DNA of 32,249 nucleotides from Streptomyces sp. OR43 (GTDB lineage Bacteria; Actinomycetota; Actinomycetes; Streptomycetales; Streptomycetaceae): positions 1,199,394 through 1,231,642 of the forward strand of contig NZ_RDBK01000043.1 in assembly GCF_008042275.1 (NCBI RefSeq), in the 5' to 3' direction. A program made the translations under genes and the position numbers. Below, in pieces: positions 1 to 7,443 of this stretch; within the stretch, counting starts at the first letter, position 1, and the number at the start of each line of letters is the position of its first letter. The notes under the pieces are model-generated. The model worked only from the letters and a program-made list of their open reading frames with translations, was not told where the DNA came from and did not search any database.

Positions 1-139
1 CGATGACCGACTTCAGGGCGGTGTAGGCGATCCAGGTCGTCTGTACGCCCGTGTCGTCCGGATCGACGCGGTTGTCGCCGAAGGCGTGCTTGCCGATCAC
101 GTCCCGCATGAGATCCCAGCGCGCGTCGCCGGGGGCGGG
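1..139. repeat. Left arm of perfect inverted repeat (partner 333-471)
   Basis: Bases 1-139 are the exact reverse complement of 333-471, with a 193-base spacer. The right arm lies inside the binding-protein reading frame, so the left arm is an inverted copy of coding sequence that has replaced the natural upstream part of that gene. The match stops at base 140 inside a GGGCGGGCGG tract. It may extend left of the window. It looks like a fold-back rearrangement or a chimeric contig end. Confidence 0.93.
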
Positions 140-140
140 C

Positions 141-725
141 GGGGACGGCGGCTGTGTGACGGCCGTGCTCGGCGACCGTACGGAGACCTTCTTCGACTCC
201 TTCAGACGACTGGAGCCGGCCGGCGGATCGGTGCGGATCTCCTCGGTCCTCGGCAGCATCGGACAGCCGCTCATCGACCGCACCGGCGGTCGCGACAGCC
301 CGTTCGAGGGCGCGTACGTCACCGGGTGGTACCCCGCCCCCGGCGACGCGCGCTGGGATCTCATGCGGGACGTGATCGGCAAGCACGCCTTCGGCGACAA
401 CCGCGTCGATCCGGACGACACGGGCGTACAGACGACCTGGATCGCCTACACCGCCCTGAAGTCGGTCATCGAGTCGCTGAACGAGGCGGACATCACGTCC
501 CGGACGGTCACCAAAGCCCTCAACGACGGCACCCGGGTGGACACGGGCGGCCTCACCCCCGCCCTGCGCTGGCGTTACGAGGACATGATCGGCTCGTCCT
601 CGTATCCGCGCATCGTGAACAGCAAGGTGACGTTCCAGGTCGTGCGCGACGGCCGGCTGGTCGCCGACAGCAAGGGCTTCGTGGACGTGACGAAGACGCT
701 GTCGGACGCCAGCGCGACCGGCTGA
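141..725 (+). CDS. ABC transporter substrate-binding protein, 5' part missing
   Basis: Only the C-terminal part of about 194 residues is genuine. It reads as the second lobe of a type I periplasmic binding protein of the branched-chain amino acid/amide class: a segment DTGVQTTWIAYTALKSV followed by RTVTKALNDG and a final beta-rich stretch ending in FVDVTKTLSDASATG. Such proteins capture small ligands outside the cell for an ABC importer; the ligand cannot be told. The frame upstream of about 141 is the inverted copy 1-139, so an ATG or GTG there is not a real start. No permease or ATPase partner is next to it on the right. It is convergent with the next gene and shares a bidirectional hairpin with it. 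Confidence 0.7.
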   Translation, partial: GDGGCVTAVLGDRTETFFDSFRRLEPAGGSVRISSVLGSIGQPLIDRTGGRDSPFEGAYVTGWYPAPGDARWDLMRDVIGKHAFGDNRVDPDDTGVQTTWIAYTALKSVIESLNEADITSRTVTKALNDGTRVDTGGLTPALRWRYEDMIGSSSYPRIVNSKVTFQVVRDGRLVADSKGFVDVTKTLSDASATG

Positions 726-738
726 GGGCTGTCCGGCG

Positions 739-759
739 CACCGCGCTCAGAGCGCGGTG
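739..759. terminator. Bidirectional hairpin between convergent genes
   Basis: CACCGCGCT and AGCGCGGTG form a 9-base-pair stem with a three-base loop. It lies 14 bases after the stop of the binding protein and covers the last codons and stop of the minus-strand gene ending at 747, so it can terminate both transcripts. There is no U-tract, as is usual in Streptomyces. Confidence 0.6.
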
Positions 760-2282
760 GACGCCCGCTTCGTCAGGCCGTACTTCGTCGCGATGGCGTT
801 CCACAGCTTGGATGCCTGCTTCTTGGCCGCGGTCGCCTCGCCGCTCTGCACATTGGCCTGCTGGTAGTGCGTGGTGAACCGGGCCTTGCCCTTCTTGCAC
901 ACCTTCTTGCTCTTGGCCTGCGCGGCCCAGGCCGCGTAGTGGTCGTCCGCCGAGGCGGACGCCTGCCAGGCCTTGGTGAGCGAGGCGGACAGCTGCGCGT
1001 TGTCGGGCAGCTTGTCGACCGACAGGCCCTTGAGCCGGGTCACCAGATCGCGGCGCTGCTGGGCGGCGCCCTTGAGATCGGCCACGGCCTTGTCCAGGTC
1101 GGTGCAGTTCTTGGCCTTCTCCACCGCACCGATCACCGCGGACCGGCTGTTGTTGCTGTCCGCGAGCAGCTTGTCGAGCGCCTCGGCCTGCGGCTTCGCC
1201 GGGTCCGGAGCAGGCTGCGCCGCGGGCTGGGAGGCGGGTGAACTCGCCGCCGCCACCGGCTGCTTGGCCTCGTCGCCCTTCTCGTCGCCACCGCTCATCA
1301 GCGCGCCGGCCCCGAGCCCGATCACGGCGCAGCCGACGACGACCGCGGCGATCAGCGGGACGTGCGCGGACTTCTTCCGCCGCCCGTCCTGCCCGCTCTG
1401 CGGCAGCCCGTCCTCGGGCCCCGTGTACGGGGGCGCCTGCTGGTACGCCTGCGGGGGCGGCCCTGCCTGGTACTGCGGCTGCCCGCCCTGGTACTGCTGC
1501 CGGTGCTGCTGCGCGGGGTCGAACCGGGGCATCTGCTGGGTGGCGCCCGCGGGTTCGTCGCTGCGGAAGAGGTTGTCGAACTCCGCGGGCGGCTGCCGCT
1601 CACCGGGCGCTCCGGGCCGGATGCCGTACGGGGCGCCGCCGGGCACGGGCGGCATCTCGCCACCGGGGACGGGCGGTATGTACTGGGTCGCGTCGGCGTC
1701 CTGGCCGCCCTGCGGGGGTGGCGGCGCGGCGTGGCCGCCGGGCTGCTGGTACGCCTGCTGCGGGTCACGGCCGAGGAACTGCGTGGACTCCGCGGGAGCC
1801 TCCGGCGGCAGGCCGCCCGGCCCGTGACCGGCCGGAACCGCCGCGATGTACTGCGTGGCGTCCACGTCGCCGCTCCCGCCGGGCACCGCCTCGGGCGGCA
1901 GCGGCTGGGCGTACGGCGACGGCTGGTGCGGGGGCTGCTGGGGCCTGCCGTACCCGGAGTCCTGCTGTCCCTGGCCGTACGCACCGTGCTGCGGCTGCGG
2001 CGCCTGCTGCCCGTACTGCCCCTGCTGCTGCCCGTACGCGCCGCCCTGCTGGTCCTGCCCGTACCCGCCCTGGGCCTGGTTCCCCGTCTGCGGGGCGGGG
2101 TCCTGGTGGGACGCCTGCGGTCCCCAGGGCTGCCCCCACGGCTGACCGCCGGCCGGGGCCGCCTGGTCCGCGGGTCCCCCCGGCGTCCAGGGCTCTCCGC
2201 CGCCCGCGGGCAGCACGACGCCCTCGTGCGCGGGTCGTACAGCAGGGAGCTGCTGCTCGTCACCCTGTCCGCTCTGTGTCAC
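747..2282 (-). CDS. Single-pass membrane protein with disordered Q/P/G-rich cytoplasmic arm
   Basis: 511 residues starting with GTG at 2282, preceded by AGGAG at good spacing. Residues 1-300 are low complexity, with repeated GQ, YGQ and PP stretches. A basic stop (RRKK) precedes one membrane helix at about 307-328, and the remaining 180 residues should be outside. The outer part has an Ala/Pro linker and then a helical domain with two cysteines (about 393 and 462) that could pair. The disordered arm carries four short TQ motifs (Thr143, 167, 199, 248) and an EFDNLFR segment, elements I associate with Streptomyces proteins near Ser/Thr kinases. No enzymatic domain is recognisable. A role as an envelope sensor or scaffold is inference. 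Confidence 0.85.
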   Translation of the reverse strand: MTQSGQGDEQQLPAVRPAHEGVVLPAGGGEPWTPGGPADQAAPAGGQPWGQPWGPQASHQDPAPQTGNQAQGGYGQDQQGGAYGQQQGQYGQQAPQPQHGAYGQGQQDSGYGRPQQPPHQPSPYAQPLPPEAVPGGSGDVDATQYIAAVPAGHGPGGLPPEAPAESTQFLGRDPQQAYQQPGGHAAPPPPQGGQDADATQYIPPVPGGEMPPVPGGAPYGIRPGAPGERQPPAEFDNLFRSDEPAGATQQMPRFDPAQQHRQQYQGGQPQYQAGPPPQAYQQAPPYTGPEDGLPQSGQDGRRKKSAHVPLIAAVVVGCAVIGLGAGALMSGGDEKGDEAKQPVAAASSPASQPAAQPAPDPAKPQAEALDKLLADSNNSRSAVIGAVEKAKNCTDLDKAVADLKGAAQQRRDLVTRLKGLSVDKLPDNAQLSASLTKAWQASASADDHYAAWAAQAKSKKVCKKGKARFTTHYQQANVQSGEATAAKKQASKLWNAIATKYGLTKRASTAL

Positions 2283-2458
2283 CGGGACTCCTACGTGTGA
2301 ACCTATGGAATCGTCGGCTCACGCTATCGGGTGGTCCCTGCCGTTCGCCAAGCGCGTGTTGTCACTCACCACCCCTTCACACGGGCTGTAACACTCAGCT
2401 GCCTCACGACGCAGTTAAGGGGGCGATCGCGCACAGCGGGTCCGGACACGCTCCCCCG

Positions 2459-3841
2459 TCAGGCCGCCTGAAGCTCCAGACGGGCGCCGAACTCCCGTAC
2501 CGCCGGCTCGTCCCCGTACGGCACCAGGCGCTGTTGCAGGTCGTCCAGATACTCCGCGCCCCGGCTGGAGCGCACCGTGCCCAGCAGCTCCATCGCCCGC
2601 GTCCCGGTGTGGCAGGCCTGCTCCACCTCGCGCAGCTGCACCTGCGCCGCGGCCAGCAGGGCCAGACCGATGCCGCGGCGGCGTGCGCGGGACTCCGGAA
2701 GGCCGCCCAGGGCCTCCTTCGCCCGGCGCGCGGCCGCTTCCGCCTGCCCGAGGTCACGGTGGCAGTGCGCCAGCTCGTCGGCCAGATACGCGTGGTCGAA
2801 GTGCGTGATCCAGTCGGGATCGTCGCCGCTGTCCGGATCGGCCTGCTCCAGCGCCGTCAGCGCCCGGCCCGCCACCGCCTGGCTGGTGCGGGCATCCCCG
2901 AGCAGCGCGTGGCCGCGCGCCTCCGCCGCGTAGAACATCGCCTCCGCCCGCGGCGTCACCCTGCCGCGCGCCCCTTCCTGCGCCGCCCTGGCCAGTTGGG
3001 CGATCTCCCGCGGATTGCCGAGCTGGGCCGCGAGATGGCTCATCGAGGCGGCCAGCACATAACCCCCGTAGGCACGGTCGCCCGCCGCCTGGGCCAGGCG
3101 CAGCGCCTGGATGTAGTAGCGCTGGGCGAGCCCCGGCTGGCCCGTGTCGATCGCCATGTACCCGGCGAGCTCGGTGAGCCGCGCGACCGCGGCGAACAAC
3201 TGCCGCCCGGTCGACTCGCGGTACGCCCCCGAGAGCAGCCCGGAGACCACGCTGTTCAGGTAGTGCACCAGGACCGGCCGCACATGGCCGCTGCCGAAGC
3301 GGTGGTCCAGGTCGACCAGTGCCGCCGTCGTCGCCCGCACCGCCTCGACGTCCGACATCCCGACCCTGGCCCCGGCCACCCGCGCCACCTGCGGGTCCGC
3401 GCCGGTGATCAGCCAGTCCCGGCTGGGCTCGACCAGCGCCGAGGACGCGACCGCGGAACCGGACAGGAAGTCGCGGCGGCCGACGTCGCTGCGCCACAGC
3501 TCGCAGACCTGCTCGATCGCCCCGACCACCGTCGGGGCGAACTGCAGACCGACGCCGGAGGCCAGGTTCTTGCCGTTGGCCATGCCGATCTCGTCGATCG
3601 TGACCGTACGGCCGAGCTTGCGGCCGAGCGCCTCGGCGATGATGCCCGGCGCCCTGCCGCGTGGTTGCTGTCCGCGCAGCCAGCGGGCCACGGAGGTCTT
3701 GTCGTAACGGAGGTCGAGCCCGCGTTCGGCTCCGACCATGTTGACGCGGCGGCTGAGGCCCGCGTTGGAGCATCCGGCTTCCTGAATGAGCGCCTGGAGC
3801 CGTTCGTTCGGCTGGCGTGCGACGAGAGGCCTGGCTGCCAT
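2459..3841 (-). CDS. HTH and TPR-type transcriptional regulator
   Basis: 460 residues, ATG at 3841 with AGGGGG six bases upstream. Residues about 10-80 form a helix-turn-helix region (NERLQALIQEAGCSNAGLSRR ... RYDKTSVARWLRGQQPRG) of the kind seen in the NsdA/NsdB family of Streptomyces developmental regulators. The rest is alpha-helical with degenerate tetratricopeptide repeats (ARVARLTELAGYMA-like and QALRLAQAAGDRAYGGY segments). NsdA-type proteins hold back sporulation and antibiotic production; whether this member does so is unknown, and I do not assign a symbol. A perfect inverted repeat lies 18 bases before its start and is a candidate self-control site. It stands alone, divergent from the Prim-Pol-like gene. 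Confidence 0.85.
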   Translation of the reverse strand: MAARPLVARQPNERLQALIQEAGCSNAGLSRRVNMVGAERGLDLRYDKTSVARWLRGQQPRGRAPGIIAEALGRKLGRTVTIDEIGMANGKNLASGVGLQFAPTVVGAIEQVCELWRSDVGRRDFLSGSAVASSALVEPSRDWLITGADPQVARVAGARVGMSDVEAVRATTAALVDLDHRFGSGHVRPVLVHYLNSVVSGLLSGAYRESTGRQLFAAVARLTELAGYMAIDTGQPGLAQRYYIQALRLAQAAGDRAYGGYVLAASMSHLAAQLGNPREIAQLARAAQEGARGRVTPRAEAMFYAAEARGHALLGDARTSQAVAGRALTALEQADPDSGDDPDWITHFDHAYLADELAHCHRDLGQAEAAARRAKEALGGLPESRARRRGIGLALLAAAQVQLREVEQACHTGTRAMELLGTVRSSRGAEYLDDLQQRLVPYGDEPAVREFGARLELQAA

Positions 3842-3859
3842 GTGTGTCCCCCTGAGGCC

Positions 3860-3884
3860 GCAGTGATCGGTGAAGGATCACTGC
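3860..3884. promoter_or_regulatory. Candidate operator, 9-base inverted repeat
   Basis: GCAGTGATC - 7 bases - GATCACTGC, perfect arms, centred about 30 bases before the ATG of the TPR regulator and within its probable leader. The position suits autoregulation or a leader hairpin. The rest of the divergent gap (3885-4141) shows no other clear element; TAGGAT at 3969-3974 is a possible -10 for the rightward gene, with no convincing -35. Confidence 0.45.
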
Positions 3885-4141
3885 CCGACATATGCCTGAG
3901 AAATTCGCCGATTCATCGTGTTGGTCACTTTTAAGACGTCTCTGACCTTTTCTCCCGGCACGCACCCTAGGATGCTGAACGAACTGTGCCGGATCTCCGG
4001 TAGGTGGCTACCCGTCCACCGCCCATGTCCCTCCCGCGCGCCCCCGCCCGTGCACCAGTGCGCCCCGCATGCGGAGGCGTTGGGCCGTAACCGCGCCCGC
4101 CACGCCCGTAACCCCAGGTGGCGGCGGGAGTTGTGCTGTGC

Positions 4142-4819
4142 GTGGAAGAGCCCATCGGAGTCATGGAAGCCGCACAGATCCCCCAACAGCGAGCCGAGCA
4201 GCTGCTCGACGCCGCGGTGCGGTACGCGGAGGAGCGGCACTGGGACGTGTGCCCGGGCACCTGGCTGGAGCCGGCCGGCGGCACGGAAAGGTGCTCGTGC
4301 GGCGAGGCCGGCTGCGCGGCACCCGGCGCCCATCCGACCAGGGCCGACTGGGCGGGCCGGGCCACCGGCAGCGGTGCGGCGGCCCGCCGGATGTGGTCCC
4401 AGCACCCCCGGTCCTCGATCCTGCTGCCGACCGGTCGGTCCTTCGACGCGATCGACGTACCGGAGTCGGCGGGCTTCCTGGCGCTGGCCCGGATGGAGCG
4501 GATGAGCCTGCCGCTCGGCCCGGTCAGCCGCACCCCCGACCGCCGGATGCAGTTCTTCGTCCTGCCGGGCGCCGCCGCCAAGGCCGACGGCCTCGTCCGG
4601 CGGCTCGGCTGGGACGCCACGGCCATCGGCCTGCGCGGAATCGGCGAGGGCCACTACCTCGCCGCCCCGCCGACCCGGGTCGGCGGCACCGGGGTGGTGC
4701 AGTGGGCCCGCAGCCCCTCCACCGCCAACCGCTGGCTGCCCGAGGTGGACGAGCTGATCAGCCCGCTCGCGTACGCCTGCGGGCGCGAGGCCGCCGACGC
4801 ACGGGGCCGCCGTTCCTGA
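4142..4819 (+). CDS. Bifunctional DNA primase/polymerase (Prim-Pol)-like small protein
   Basis: 225 residues from GTG at 4142 (GGGAG lies 11 bases upstream; GTG 4118, GTG 4133 and ATG 4163 are in-frame alternatives). It resembles the N-terminal Prim-Pol domain of archaeo-eukaryotic-type primases: an N-terminal helix (QLLDAAVRYAEERHWDV), a Cys/His group C51, C53, C58, H64 (CSCGEAGCAAPGAHP) and a strand-loop FDAIDVPESAG around residue 105. The usual catalytic pair, Asp-x-Asp before Pro, appears as Ile-Asp-Val-Pro, so polymerase activity is doubtful. There is no helicase domain or phage context. It is a stand-alone chromosomal gene, probably with a DNA- or nucleotide-binding role. The family call is fairly firm; the function is open. 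Confidence 0.8.
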   Translation: MEEPIGVMEAAQIPQQRAEQLLDAAVRYAEERHWDVCPGTWLEPAGGTERCSCGEAGCAAPGAHPTRADWAGRATGSGAAARRMWSQHPRSSILLPTGRSFDAIDVPESAGFLALARMERMSLPLGPVSRTPDRRMQFFVLPGAAAKADGLVRRLGWDATAIGLRGIGEGHYLAAPPTRVGGTGVVQWARSPSTANRWLPEVDELISPLAYACGREAADARGRRS

Positions 4820-4836
4820 GTCGCCTTTCGTAGGGT

Positions 4837-4854
4837 GTCCCCAAGTACGGGGAC
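4837..4854 (+). promoter_or_regulatory. Leader hairpin before ABC transporter operon
   Basis: GTCCCC-AAGTAC-GGGGAC forms a 6-base-pair hairpin 17 bases before the ATPase start and directly before its ribosome site (GAAGGG). TAGGGT at 4831-4836 could be a -10 box. It could also serve as a weak terminator for the gene ending at 4819. Confidence 0.35.
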
Positions 4855-4871
4855 TTCGAAGGGCGTGCAGC

Positions 4872-5702
4872 ATGCCGGACCGGACAGACAGCGACGGCGC
4901 CGACCGGGCCGTCGAGCCCGACGTACCGCGGGCGCGGACGCCCGCGGTACGGGTGGAAGGGCTCTGGAAACGTTTTGGCGAACACACGGCGGTCGCCGGG
5001 ATCGATCTGGTGCTGCCCGCGGGCAAGTTCATCGGCCTGGTGGGTCCCAACGGCGCCGGCAAGACCACCACCCTGTCCATGGTCACCGGTCTGCTCCGCC
5101 CGGACCTGGGCCGGATCGAGATCGGCGGCCGCGACGTGTGGCGCGACCCGGTCGAGGTGAAGTCCCGCATCGGCGTCCTGCCCGAGGGCCTGCGGCTCTT
5201 CGAACGCCTCTCGGGACGTGAACTCCTCGCGTACACCGGCCGGTTGCGCGGGCTGCCCGGCGCCGAGGTGGACAGCAGGGCCACCCAGCTGCTGGACGTC
5301 CTGGACCTGGCGGGCGCCCAGCACAAACTGGTCATCGACTACTCGACGGGCATGCGCAAGAAGATCGGGCTCGCCGCCGCGCTGCTGCACAACCCCGAAG
5401 TGCTGTTCCTGGACGAGCCGTTCGAGGGCGTCGACCCGGTGTCGGCGCAGACCATCCGCGGGGTGCTGGAGCGCTACACCGGCTCGGGGGCCACCGTCGT
5501 CTTCTCCAGCCATGTGATGGAGCTCGTCGAGTCGCTATGCGACTGGGTGGCCGTCATGGCGGCGGGCACCATCCGCGCCCAGGGCACCCTGGCCGAGGTC
5601 CGCGGCGACGCGTCCTCGTTGCAGAACGCCTTCCTGGAACTCGTCGGCGCGGGCGACCGCGACGACGGCGCCGCCCTGGACTGGCTCGGCGGTGCCCGAT
5701 GA
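4872..5702 (+). CDS. ABC transporter ATP-binding protein (exporter type)
   Basis: 276 residues, ATG at 4872. It hydrolyses ATP to drive the membrane partner encoded next. Walker A GPNGAGKTT is at 58-66, Walker B VLFLDEP at about 177-183 and the H-loop histidine at about 214 (FSSH). The signature motif is YSTGMRKK instead of LSGGQ, a form common in two-component ABC-2 exporters. The first 25 residues are an acidic tail without homology to the fold. Its TGA overlaps the ATG of the permease (ATGA at 5699-5702), so the two are translationally coupled. The substrate is unknown; no resistance or biosynthetic gene is next to it. Confidence 0.92.
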   Translation: MPDRTDSDGADRAVEPDVPRARTPAVRVEGLWKRFGEHTAVAGIDLVLPAGKFIGLVGPNGAGKTTTLSMVTGLLRPDLGRIEIGGRDVWRDPVEVKSRIGVLPEGLRLFERLSGRELLAYTGRLRGLPGAEVDSRATQLLDVLDLAGAQHKLVIDYSTGMRKKIGLAAALLHNPEVLFLDEPFEGVDPVSAQTIRGVLERYTGSGATVVFSSHVMELVESLCDWVAVMAAGTIRAQGTLAEVRGDASSLQNAFLELVGAGDRDDGAALDWLGGAR

Positions 5703-7228
5703 GCGTGCTCGACGCCCCGACCGCCTCCGGCCCCCGCACGAGCAGCCCGGCCGGCGGCACGGAGCTGGTCCCCGTCCTCGTACGCCTCAAGCTCGCCCTG
5801 CTCCGCAACGGGCTGCGGCAGTCGGCCGGCCGCCGGGCCGTCTACATCGCCTCCGTCGTCGCGACCCTGCTGATCGCCCTGGGCCAGCTGATCGGGCTGA
5901 TCGCGCTGCGCGGCAACGCCCACGCGGGCTCCCTCGTCGTGCTGCTGGCCGGGGTGCTGGCGGTCGGCTGGGCCGTGATGCCCCTCTTCTTCGCCGCCGG
6001 TGACGAAACCCTCGACCCGAGCCGCCTCGTGATGCTTCCGCTGCGGCCCCGCCCCCTGATCACCGCGCTCCTGGTGTCGTCGCTGGTCGGCATCGGTCCG
6101 CTGTTCACGCTCTGCCTGGCGGCCGGGTCGGTGACCGCGCTGGCGCACGGGGCGGGCGCGGTGGTCTTCGCCGTCCTCGCGGCCCCGCTGACCCTGCTGG
6201 TCTGCGTCGCGCTGGCCCGGGCGGTCGCCACGGCCAACACCCGGCTGCTGACCTCGCGCAAGGGCCGCGATCTCGCGGTGCTCAGCGGGCTCGTGATCGC
6301 CGTCGGAATCCAGGGCGTCAACTTCGGCGTCCAGCGGCTGAGCCGGGCCGGCGGGCTCTCCGCGCTCGACCCGGCGGCGGACGTGGTGCGCTGGCTGCCG
6401 CCCGCCTCGGCGATCGGCTCGGTGGACTCCGCATCCCAGGGGGCGTACGGGCGGGCCGCCGTGCAGCTGCTCCTCTCCGTGGCCGCACTCGTCGTGCTGC
6501 TGGTCCTGTGGCGGCGCAGCCTGGAGAAGCTGATGACGGAGCCGGACGGCTCGACGCTCTCCGCCGCCGAACCGGCCCGTACGAAGTCCGGCACGGACGG
6601 ATCCGGTTTCTGGGCGCTGTTCCCCGAGGGACGCACCGGCACGGTGATGCGGCGCAGCCTGCGGTACGTCGCCCGGGACCCGAAGACCAAGGCCGCCTGG
6701 GTGACGGCGCTGGCGATCGGGCTGATCGTGCCGCTGTTCAACGCCCTCCAGGGCACGGGGTCGTTGTACTTCGCGTGCTTCGGCGCCGGGATGCTCGGCA
6801 TCCAGATGTACAACCAGTTCGGGCAGGACACCTCGGCGTTCTGGATGGTGGCGCTGACGATCTCCTCGACCCGTGACGCGTATCTCGAACTGCGGGCCCG
6901 CGCCCTGGCCCTGCTGCTGATCACGCTCCCGTACACGGTCCTGGTGACGGTCCTGACGGCGGCGGTGCTCGGGGACTGGGCGGCGCTGCCGGGCGTCATG
7001 GGGCTGTCGTTCGCGCTGCTGGGCGCGATGCTGGCGACGGGTGCGGTGGCCTCGGCGAGCTTCCCGTACTCGATCCCGCAGGACGGGGCGTTCAAGAACG
7101 TGGCGCCCGGACAGGCCGGGCTGGCCTGGATCTCGATCTTCGGCGGCATGGTCTCGGCGGCGCTGCTGTGCTCCCCCGTGATCGGACTGACGGTCTGGCT
7201 GCATCTGGCCGACGCGACCACATGGTGA
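5699..7228 (+). CDS. ABC transporter permease, C-terminus truncated by inverted duplication
   Basis: 509 residues from ATG 5699, which overlaps the ATPase stop. About ten hydrophobic segments are visible (for example RAVYIASVVATLLIALGQL, LAVLSGLVIAVGIQGV, AAVQLLLSVAALVVLLVL, ALALLLITLPYTVLVTVL). A soluble loop follows residue 270. The natural sequence ends at base 7203 (VIGLTVWLH); from 7204 the DNA is an inverted copy of the hydrolase 5' region, which supplies only LADATTW and a stop. As I recall the family, relatives continue for about 50-60 residues with one more helix and a tail ending in LPEIL-like sequence. If the duplication is real, the exporter is probably damaged; if it is a chimera, the gene is intact in the organism. 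Confidence 0.85.
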   Translation: MSVLDAPTASGPRTSSPAGGTELVPVLVRLKLALLRNGLRQSAGRRAVYIASVVATLLIALGQLIGLIALRGNAHAGSLVVLLAGVLAVGWAVMPLFFAAGDETLDPSRLVMLPLRPRPLITALLVSSLVGIGPLFTLCLAAGSVTALAHGAGAVVFAVLAAPLTLLVCVALARAVATANTRLLTSRKGRDLAVLSGLVIAVGIQGVNFGVQRLSRAGGLSALDPAADVVRWLPPASAIGSVDSASQGAYGRAAVQLLLSVAALVVLLVLWRRSLEKLMTEPDGSTLSAAEPARTKSGTDGSGFWALFPEGRTGTVMRRSLRYVARDPKTKAAWVTALAIGLIVPLFNALQGTGSLYFACFGAGMLGIQMYNQFGQDTSAFWMVALTISSTRDAYLELRARALALLLITLPYTVLVTVLTAAVLGDWAALPGVMGLSFALLGAMLATGAVASASFPYSIPQDGAFKNVAPGQAGLAWISIFGGMVSAALLCSPVIGLTVWLHLADATTW

Positions 7229-7390
7229 TCGAGGGACCAGAAGGGGGTGCCAGAACAGATGGTGCGGCGCATCGATGTGACCGGAACCGACGGCGTACGC
7301 CTCGCGGCCTGGGAGTTCGCAGATCCGCCCAAGGGGCGCGGGGAAGCGGAGCGCCCCGGAGGTGTCTTACTGCTCCACGGGCTGATGGGC
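7204..7390. repeat. Left arm of 187-base perfect inverted repeat (partner 8206-8392)
   Basis: Every base of 7204-7390 is complementary to 8392-8206; the spacer of 815 bases holds most of the hydrolase gene. The arm holds the hydrolase leader, its ribosome site, GTG start and first 48 codons, in plus orientation. It begins inside the last codons of the permease and ends in GGGCGGGCGG. Confidence 0.97.
7247..7390 (+). pseudogene. Duplicated 5' fragment of alpha/beta hydrolase
   Basis: GTG at 7247 with AAGGGG upstream opens a frame whose first 48 residues (MPEQMVRRIDVTGTDG... to LLLHGLMG) are identical to the full hydrolase on the minus strand. After 7390 the identity stops and the frame continues as meaningless antisense sequence to 7540. 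It lacks the catalytic residues and cannot be functional. Confidence 0.85.
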
Positions 7391-7415
7391 GGGCGGGCTC
7401 CGCCCTCGGGCCCTG

Positions 7416-7439
7416 CGGCTCCGCGCGGGCCCGGAGCCG
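7416..7439. terminator. Hairpin after alpha/beta hydrolase
   Basis: CGGCTCCG (7416-7423) and CGGAGCCG (7432-7439) form an 8-base-pair stem just past the hydrolase stop. A second small hairpin, GGGCGG-GCT-CCGCCC, lies at 7391-7405. This is a likely intrinsic terminator for the minus-strand gene. Confidence 0.5.
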
Positions 7440-7443
7440 GCCG

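Noticed and set aside
1238..3934. Very long plus-strand open frame of 898 codons
   Set aside because: It is antisense to the membrane protein and the TPR regulator, is Arg/Pro/Ala-rich and matches no family; a codon-bias shadow.
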